DNA of 64,000 bases from contig NC_021658.1 of the NCBI RefSeq assembly GCF_000418325.1, positions 3,410,001-3,474,000 of the forward strand, given 5' to 3'. Shown piece after piece: positions 60,168 to 64,000 of the stretch. The notes under the pieces are model-generated. The model made no database searches and was not told the origin of the DNA. It saw only the letters and a list, made by a program, of their open reading frames with translations. The DNA is from Sorangium cellulosum So0157-2. GTDB taxonomy: Bacteria; Myxococcota_A; Polyangia; Polyangiales; Polyangiaceae. Position numbers and translations under genes: made by a program. Numbering within the stretch: the first letter of the stretch is position 1; every line of letters begins with the position of its first letter.

Positions 60168-61667
60168 CTATCTCGACCGCGGACGGGCCGGCGACGCCGG
60201 CGCCGCCCTCCCCGGAGCCGGGCCCGACGGGATGTGGATCCTGGGGCGCGGGGCCGGCGCGCTCGGGAGGGCGCGCGGCCTCGCGACCGGCGCGCTCAGC
60301 TGCGGCGTCGGCGCCGGCGCCGACCGCTGCGGGACGGCGCGCGGGGCGGACGGCGAGGCGTCGACGCGCGGCGCGGTGACGACGCGGGGCGAGGGGGCGA
60401 CGCGGGGCGAGGGGGCGACGCGCGGCGCCGGGGCGGGCACAGCCGACGGGGGCGCGACGGTCGCCCTCGAGGCGCGGTGCGGCGCGCCCGCGCCCGAGAA
60501 GCCCCGCCCCGGAAGGCCGGGCCTGGCGACGGAGGCCGGCGCGTCGTCGTGCGACCTCGGGGTGCGCAGCGACGGCGCCGCCCGCCGAGCGCCCGCCGGC
60601 GCCGGAGGCGCCGGAGGCGCCGAGATGCGGCGCGACGACGGGGGCGCGAGCCGCGCGCTCGGCGCCGTGCTCTTGCGCGCATAGGCGAGGGCGCGGGGAT
60701 CCGCCTTGCCGCGGGCCTTCGGCGCAGCCGACGAGGGGACACGGGCCTCGGCGAGCGAGGGCGATGCGGGGCGGTAGCTGCCAGGACGGATGCTGTGGGA
60801 CGGGCCGGCGTGCCCCGCCCCCCGCCTGCCGTCCGGGCGGACGTCGTCGCGCCCGGTCCTGCTCACGGTCGGCCGCGCCGGCCTGTAGGGGTGCGAATGC
60901 GCGGCGATGCGCCGGACGACCTCGCGGTCCCGGACGACGTGCCGGTGCACGTGGTGGTGGAACACGTAGGTCGTCGGGCAGAAGACGTACGCCGCCGGGG
61001 GCACCGTCCACAGCGACACCGCGACGCCGCTGCTCCAGGTATAGGTGGGCGGCATCGGGGCCCAGCCGATGTAGCCGTCGTCGCCGACGCGCCAGACCAC
61101 CCACGCCGGGGCGTAGGCGCGCCCCGGGATCCAGGCCCAGCCGTGGACGGGGAGCCAGACCCAGCGGCCGTAGTGGAAGGGGATGTGACCCCACTCGTAA
61201 TCGCTGACCCACAGCCACTCGCCGTCGTCGGCCAGCTCCCAGCGGCCCGCGGTCTGGTACGGCGCGAAGCCCGGGCCGACCACGACCGCGGAAGGCACCC
61301 AGACCCGGCCGTAGCTCGCGTGGTCGATCCAGGTGCCGTACGGGGCGAGCGGCTCCTGGAACTCGATCAGGGCGCTCGGGTCGGTGTCCTCGTACTCGTC
61401 CACCGCGATCTCGGCGCTCACGCCGACCTCGGCCTGGACCGGCCGGGTCTCGGCGGACCGTGAAGCCGCGGTCTCACCGGCGGCGGAAGGCTCGTCGGTC
61501 GTGTAGCCCTGCGGCAGGCCCTGGGCGGCGGCGCTCGATGGCGCGGCGACGAGCGCGGCGAGCAGCGGCAGCGCGCCTGCGAGCCGGCGGAGGGCCCTGG
61601 TGATGCCCGACGCCGCAGGCGCAGGGCGCTTCGGGGGAGCGGACGGGGGGAGAGGCATCGGGTGCAT
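60168..61667 (-). CDS. Secreted DUF6600-like Trp/Tyr-rich protein
   Basis: The 499-residue product has a signal peptide (AGALPLLAALVAAPSSAAAQ). The aromatic-rich repeats of DUF6600 proteins follow: EPLAPYGTWIDHASYGRVWV, DGEWLWVSDYEWGHIPFHYG, RWVWLPVHGWAWIPGRAYAP and GYIGWAPMPPTYTW. Then come a His-rich bend (YVFHHHVHRHVV) and about 230 residues of basic Pro/Ala/Arg low complexity with small repeats (RVAPSP). DUF6600 proteins are exported proteins of unknown role. AAGGA lies seven bases before the ATG at 61667. It is probably co-transcribed with the small lipoprotein downstream. Confidence 0.85.
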   Translation of the reverse strand: MHPMPLPPSAPPKRPAPAASGITRALRRLAGALPLLAALVAAPSSAAAQGLPQGYTTDEPSAAGETAASRSAETRPVQAEVGVSAEIAVDEYEDTDPSALIEFQEPLAPYGTWIDHASYGRVWVPSAVVVGPGFAPYQTAGRWELADDGEWLWVSDYEWGHIPFHYGRWVWLPVHGWAWIPGRAYAPAWVVWRVGDDGYIGWAPMPPTYTWSSGVAVSLWTVPPAAYVFCPTTYVFHHHVHRHVVRDREVVRRIAAHSHPYRPARPTVSRTGRDDVRPDGRRGAGHAGPSHSIRPGSYRPASPSLAEARVPSSAAPKARGKADPRALAYARKSTAPSARLAPPSSRRISAPPAPPAPAGARRAAPSLRTPRSHDDAPASVARPGLPGRGFSGAGAPHRASRATVAPPSAVPAPAPRVAPSPRVAPSPRVVTAPRVDASPSAPRAVPQRSAPAPTPQLSAPVARPRALPSAPAPRPRIHIPSGPAPGRAAPASPARPRSR

Positions 61668-61996
61668 GATGGGTCCTTCTCGAGGGGGATGCCAGGAAGA
61701 GGTCGGGCTGGCCTCGGGCGTCCTCGGGTCTCTTCAGACGTCCTCGCGCGCCGGATCAGTCACCGCGCGTTCACCGCGCGTTCACCGCGCGTTCACCGCG
61801 CGTTCACCGCGCGTTCACCGCGACCGCGCGTCACCGCGCGTTCACCGCGCGTTCACCGCGCTTTGCAAGCTCCGTTCCGGAGCTCGCCCGGCGCTCGGGG
61901 CGCCGCTCCGCCGGGCCACGCGTCGCGTCGCGGCGCGCGCCGTCGACCGTCGAGCCCGCGTCGCGGCGCGCGCCGTCGCGCGTCGCGGCCCTTGCC
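61668..61996. other. Intergenic region with an 11-bp repeat array
   Basis: The 329-base gap between the DUF6600 gene and the end of the HEAT/cyclic-nucleotide gene holds the 11-bp array listed separately and a following stretch of gtcgcggcgcgcgccgtcg-type direct repeats (61925-61985). No gene is visible. Confidence 0.6.
61759..61860. repeat. 11-bp tandem repeat array (tcaccgcgcgt)
   Basis: About nine copies of tcaccgcgcgt run from 61759 to 61860, interrupted once by a cgaccgcgcg variant. It is a simple minisatellite in the promoter-proximal region of the DUF6600 gene. All six frames across it give repetitive peptides that are not genes. Confidence 0.85.
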
Positions 61997-64000
61997 TCAA
62001 TCGAGGTCGCTGTCGTCGAGCGCCGGCGCCTCCTCGTCCGACGGCGGCGGCGCTCGCGAGGGCAGCGGCGGCGGCGCTCGCGAGGGCAGCTGCGGCGGCT
62101 TCGGCAGGAGCGACAGCCGCGCGTGCGCGTCGGCCAGCTTGCGATCGGCCTCGCGCAGGCGCCGGTTCAGCACCCGGATCACGGCGTCGGCGATCTCGGC
62201 CGTCTCCCGCACCGCCTCGTGGAAGTCCTCGGCGGAGACCCGGAGCAGCTCCGCGTCCTCGGTGACCACGGCGGTCGAGCCCCGCGGCTCGCTGTCGAAC
62301 AGCGACATCTCGCCGAAGACGTCGTTCGCGCCGAGCCGCGCGATCTCGCGGCCGTCCAGGGTGAGGCTCACCTCGCCCGAGATGATCGAGTAGAGCGCGC
62401 CGCCCGGCTCGCCCTGGCGGAAGATGACGTCGCCCCGGGCCAGCGAGACCACGAGCGAGCCGCGCGCCAGCGCCACGAGATCGTCGCCGGCCACGCGCGA
62501 GAACAGCGGGACACGCTGGAGGAACAGGACCTTCTCGATGGTTGTGTACATCTCGTCCTCGGGATCGATGCCGGTGCCGCCGGTGACCGCCCAGTATCGC
62601 GCGTAACGCGCCACCGCGGGATCCTCGTCGGCCCGCAGCGCGGCGAGGCGCTCGGCGGCGCCGGGCGGCGCCGTGACCGCGATCGCGATGGCGGCGGCCT
62701 CGCGGACGAGCGGGTCGGGGTCCCAGGTCGCGGCGAGCGCGTCCGCGGCCGCGCCGGAGATGGCGCGCCGCGCGACGGCGTCGAGCGCGAGCGCGGCGCT
62801 GTAGGGCTCGCCGCGCACGAGCTCGCGGCGGATCCAGGCGACGGCGTCGGCCTCGGGCGGCATCGGCCTCCGGGGGAACTCGGCCGAGAGCGCGAGCAGG
62901 CGCTCGACGAGGGAGACGAGGCGCTCGCGCAGCGGCCGGTCGAGGAGCGACTCCAGCACCTCGAACGCGTTGGCCCGCAGCGCCGGATCGGGGCCGAAGA
63001 CGTGGGTGCGCACCAGGGCGACGACCTCGCGCGGGTAGGCGAGCTCGCACAGCCGGAGCACGCGGATGATCCCCTTCCGCAGGCGGCGGAGCAGGTGCTG
63101 ATCGAGCAGCGGGCCCGCGACGCGGGGGCGCGCCGCGATGTACGCCTCGCGCGTGCGGACGTGCTCGACCGTCTCGTCGTCGATGCAGGCGCGGATGCGC
63201 CGGAGGGGGGCCGGCGGCGCGCGCAGCGCGAGGCGCAGGCGCGAGGCCGACGCGAGCACCTTCTGGCGGAGGGCCTCGTTCGGGTGGTCGATCTGGGCGA
63301 GCAGCGCGTCGAGGGCGCCGTGGCTGGAGAGCCGCGCGAGCACCCGCGGGAGCGCGAGCCGCGCGGCGCGCGGGGTGCCGTCGTCGTCGAGGCGCGCCGC
63401 GAGCTCGGGGATGGCGGCGTCGCCGAGCGCCTCGATGGCCCGGGCCGCGGCCGACGCGAGGGCGCGCTCGGCGAGGGCGTCCGCGAGCAGGGGGAGCAGG
63501 CGCGGATCGGCGACGCTCGACGAGGAGCGCACGGCCGCGCGGCGCACCGCGGGGTCGGGGTCGCCGATGAGCCGCGCGAGCGCGCGCTGGAGCGACGCGT
63601 GGCCGACCATGCCGAGGATGCGGGCGGCGGCGACGCGGTCGCGGGGGGAGGGGCTCTCGAGCAGCGCGCGCAGCCGCGGCGCGCCCTCGAGCATGCCGTC
63701 GAGGCCGCAGTAGCGCAGGAGCGCGGCGATCGCGGCGGCCCGGAGCTCGTCGTCGCCGGGCGCGCCGGCGGAGGCGCCGCGGGGCGCGTCGCTCTCCCGC
63801 GCGAGCGCGAGCAGCTCGTCGTGGGCGTCCTCCCGCAAGAGCGCCGCCAGGGCGTCGACCGCGGCGACGCGGACCGCGGTGTTCCGGTCGCGGATCGCCG
63901 CGCGCGCGATCTCGGCGCCCTCTTCGTGCTCGAGCTCCGCCGCGAGGCGCACCGCGAGCGCGCGCACCCTGGCCGAGCCGTGGCGCGCGAGCGCGGGCAC
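61997..64000 (-). CDS. HEAT-repeat and cyclic-nucleotide-binding protein, N-terminus cut by window edge
   Basis: At least 667 residues are visible; the 5' end lies beyond the window. The first 450 or so residues are Ala/Leu-rich helical repeats of HEAT/armadillo type (AAARILGMVGHASLQRALAR, DPAVRRAAVRSSSSVADPRL). A cyclic-nucleotide-binding domain follows (FSRVAGDDLVALARGSLVVS, FRQGEPGGALYSIISGEVSL, GANDVFGEMSLFDSEPRGST), then a short helical, Pro-rich tail. The phosphate-binding cassette is FGEMSLFDSEPRGST, with the Arg in place, so cAMP or cGMP binding is plausible. In related bacteria such HEAT plus cNMP regions can be fused to an N-terminal nucleotide transporter; whether that holds here cannot be seen. 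Confidence 0.88.
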   Translation of the reverse strand: MPALARHGSARVRALAVRLAAELEHEEGAEIARAAIRDRNTAVRVAAVDALAALLREDAHDELLALARESDAPRGASAGAPGDDELRAAAIAALLRYCGLDGMLEGAPRLRALLESPSPRDRVAAARILGMVGHASLQRALARLIGDPDPAVRRAAVRSSSSVADPRLLPLLADALAERALASAAARAIEALGDAAIPELAARLDDDGTPRAARLALPRVLARLSSHGALDALLAQIDHPNEALRQKVLASASRLRLALRAPPAPLRRIRACIDDETVEHVRTREAYIAARPRVAGPLLDQHLLRRLRKGIIRVLRLCELAYPREVVALVRTHVFGPDPALRANAFEVLESLLDRPLRERLVSLVERLLALSAEFPRRPMPPEADAVAWIRRELVRGEPYSAALALDAVARRAISGAAADALAATWDPDPLVREAAAIAIAVTAPPGAAERLAALRADEDPAVARYARYWAVTGGTGIDPEDEMYTTIEKVLFLQRVPLFSRVAGDDLVALARGSLVVSLARGDVIFRQGEPGGALYSIISGEVSLTLDGREIARLGANDVFGEMSLFDSEPRGSTAVVTEDAELLRVSAEDFHEAVRETAEIADAVIRVLNRRLREADRKLADAHARLSLLPKPPQLPSRAPPPLPSRAPPPSDEEAPALDDSDLD

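Noticed and set aside
61759..61860. Plus-strand peptides with RAFTARSPRVH repeats
   Set aside because: They are translations of an 11-bp minisatellite, not a gene.

Overview
The window is about 73% G+C by eye, with strong codon-position bias and dense coding. It has very long alanine/proline-rich linkers, many lipoproteins of unknown function, Hanks-type Ser/Thr kinases, FHA and PP2C signalling proteins and Cys-rich/kelch lipoproteins. That combination suggests a large-genome myxobacterium of the Sorangium/Polyangiales type. This is an inference from gene style; no rRNA or other phylogenetic marker is present. I saw no tRNA, rRNA, CRISPR array, prophage or complete IS element.

Layout. 1-6.5 kb: a cut-off prepilin-like gene, a lipoprotein, a membrane-anchored parvulin, a MaoC-type hydratase, a beta-barrel-like protein and a zinc-ribbon Ser/Thr kinase. 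6.7-11.1 kb: the condensin accessory genes scpA and scpB, both carrying extreme charged repeats, followed by a convergent small HTH regulator; scpA appears frameshifted inside its repeat tail. 11-19.4 kb: a lamin-tail lipoprotein, an excisionase-type HTH protein, PmbA/TldE, a membrane protein, larB-larC (nickel-pincer cofactor, with a His-rich LarC) and a thioredoxin-rhodanese fusion.

19.6-30.0 kb: a run of seven minus-strand genes with overlapping or near-touching ends. In transcription order they are a beta-barrel-like secreted protein, a zinc-ribbon/double-FHA protein, a membrane PP2C phosphatase, a membrane trypsin-like protease, an FHA-membrane-pseudoprotease, and a DppB/DppC-type permease pair (dppB frameshifted). 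This phospho-signalling plus active/inactive protease cassette is the best candidate in the window for an undescribed system.

30-43 kb: an acidic small protein; a TPR lipoprotein with threonine aldolase; a GMC oxidoreductase with a small partner; a conserved Pro/Ala-rich protein; a Spy/CpxP-like protein, small membrane protein, response regulator and histidine kinase in one operon; a striking hairpin element; a lone receiver; a lipoprotein; and a small unknown. 43-54 kb: a minus-strand block with a PEGA protein, a Cys-rich kelch lipoprotein, a Ser/Thr kinase, a diacylglycerol-kinase-like lipid kinase, a secreted alpha/beta-hydrolase-like protein and a membrane protein, followed by a divergent AmpG-like transporter. 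54-64 kb: an Rpn-type nuclease next to short tandem repeats, an unknown protein, an active/inactive M16 peptidase pair, two secreted proteins and a HEAT-repeat/cyclic-nucleotide-binding protein cut by the right edge.
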